The position numbers and the translations under genes were made by a program. The notes beneath the pieces were generated by a model. That model saw nothing but the letters and a program-made list of their open reading frames with translations, was not told the origin of the DNA and searched no databases. Positions 6,212 to 9,471 of a stretch of 9,471 nt of DNA are shown here, piece by piece. Origin of the DNA: Bifidobacteriaceae bacterium (lineage in GTDB: Bacteria; Actinomycetota; Actinomycetes; Actinomycetales; WQXJ01); NCBI GenBank assembly GCA_031278665.1, contig JAITKC010000161.1, forward strand, positions 1-9,471, in the 5' to 3' direction. Positions within the stretch are counted from its first letter, which is position 1. Every line of letters begins with the position of its first letter.

Positions 6212-6488
6212 CCCCGCCGGACCGGGTGTCCAAAAGTGCCCGCACGTTGCCGCCGAGGGCATCGTGCGCGGGGTTCTGGACATCCGCTTCCCGGCCGATT
6301 CGCCCATCGCCGCCGGCCCGGGCCCCACGGCGACATCGATTGGTTGACTATCGCGGCGCGCGATCAACTCGGTCCCGTCAAAGCGCGCCAACGACAGCCG
6401 GCGGCGGACCGACAGGCGGGCGGACGCCTTTTTGAGGTACGGTCAAGGGCCGGAACCTGTTTGAGGGGTGTCGGTCGTGTCTTTTGCT

Positions 6489-6495
6489 AGGAGGG
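6489..6495 (+). promoter_or_regulatory. Ribosome binding site AGGAGGG of topA
   Basis: AGGAGGG ends 3 bases before GTG 6499. It sets the start at this GTG, giving MEAAKKLVIVESPTKAK, rather than at the in-frame TTG at 6484, which lies ahead of the site. Confidence 0.85.
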
Positions 6496-6498
6496 ATT

Positions 6499-9414
<2,916 letters not shown>

Positions 9415-9471
9415 AACTGTGTTGGCCTGCCGCGTTTCCTTAGGTCAGCGCGTTGCGCTGCCCACGTCAAC

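Larger units (their letters stand above)
6040..6498. other. Divergent intergenic region between membrane protein and topA
   Basis: These 459 bases separate two divergent genes and should hold both promoters. I see no convincing gene: reading frames here lack ribosome sites and have Arg/Pro-heavy shadow composition. Candidate promoter elements for topA are weak; TTGAGG-like hexamers occur at 6432 and 6461 and a GGAAC at 6452, but none has a matching -10 at the right distance. A G-run cluster lies at 6186-6211. Near 6111 a short stretch resembles the D-arm end of a tRNA, but no T-arm follows. Confidence 0.7.

Noticed and set aside
6343..6375. TTGACT as a -35 element for topA
   Set aside because: No TAnnnT -10 hexamer at 16-18 bp, and about 150 bp from the start codon.
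6146..6391. Possible small minus-strand gene of 81 aa starting at TTG 6391
   Set aside because: Weak start codon, no ribosome site, Pro/Arg-heavy second half; nothing recognisable.

Overview
The window looks like a chromosomal segment of a high-GC actinobacterium. Three things point there: codon third positions are overwhelmingly G or C; the DNA topoisomerase I lacks zinc ribbons and carries GR(F/Y)GPY repeats plus a Lys/Ala tail; and a DExH helicase is encoded convergently with TadE-like secretion/pilus genes. That helicase/Tad arrangement, next to topA, is a known conserved actinobacterial neighbourhood (compare Rv3646c to Rv3655c of Mycobacterium tuberculosis). I cannot name the genus from the sequence.

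Layout. On the plus strand, 1-155 is the C-terminal end of a TadE-like pseudopilin-type protein. A second TadE-like membrane protein (146-880) follows, with an unusual N-terminal region built on a 60-bp tandem repeat. A short convergent gap (881-1023) holds a duplicated piece of the upstream gene's 3' end and a GC hairpin. On the minus strand, 1024-3624 encodes an 866-aa DExH helicase with a C-terminal cysteine cluster (Rv3649/MrfA-like). Upstream of it are a 240-bp gap containing a 74-bp composite tandem repeat and a 724-aa single-pass membrane protein (3865-6039) with a Gln/Pro/Ala/Phe repeat region. A 459-bp divergent gap (6040-6498) separates this from topA (6499-9414, plus strand), which ends in a perfect 14-bp inverted repeat that includes its last codons.

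The TadE-like genes belong to an actinobacterial Tad/Flp-type secretion operon whose ATPase and assembly genes would lie upstream of base 1. The helicase is linked to them by position only; a DNA repair role (by MrfA similarity) and a DNA-transfer role (suggested for this neighbourhood) are both open. topA is housekeeping.

The most striking feature is that every complete gene, and the gap between helicase and membrane protein, carries its own tandem-repeat expansion. The units differ in sequence (60, 42, 74, about 15-18, 9 and 18 bp). All coding units are multiples of 3, while the clearest intergenic unit (74 bp) is not. I see no transposase, integrase, CRISPR array, toxin-antitoxin pair or tRNA. 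I do not find convincing evidence for a wholly new multi-gene system. The best leads are the repeat-extended TadE-like gene and the repeat-bearing membrane protein with an apparent internal domain duplication.
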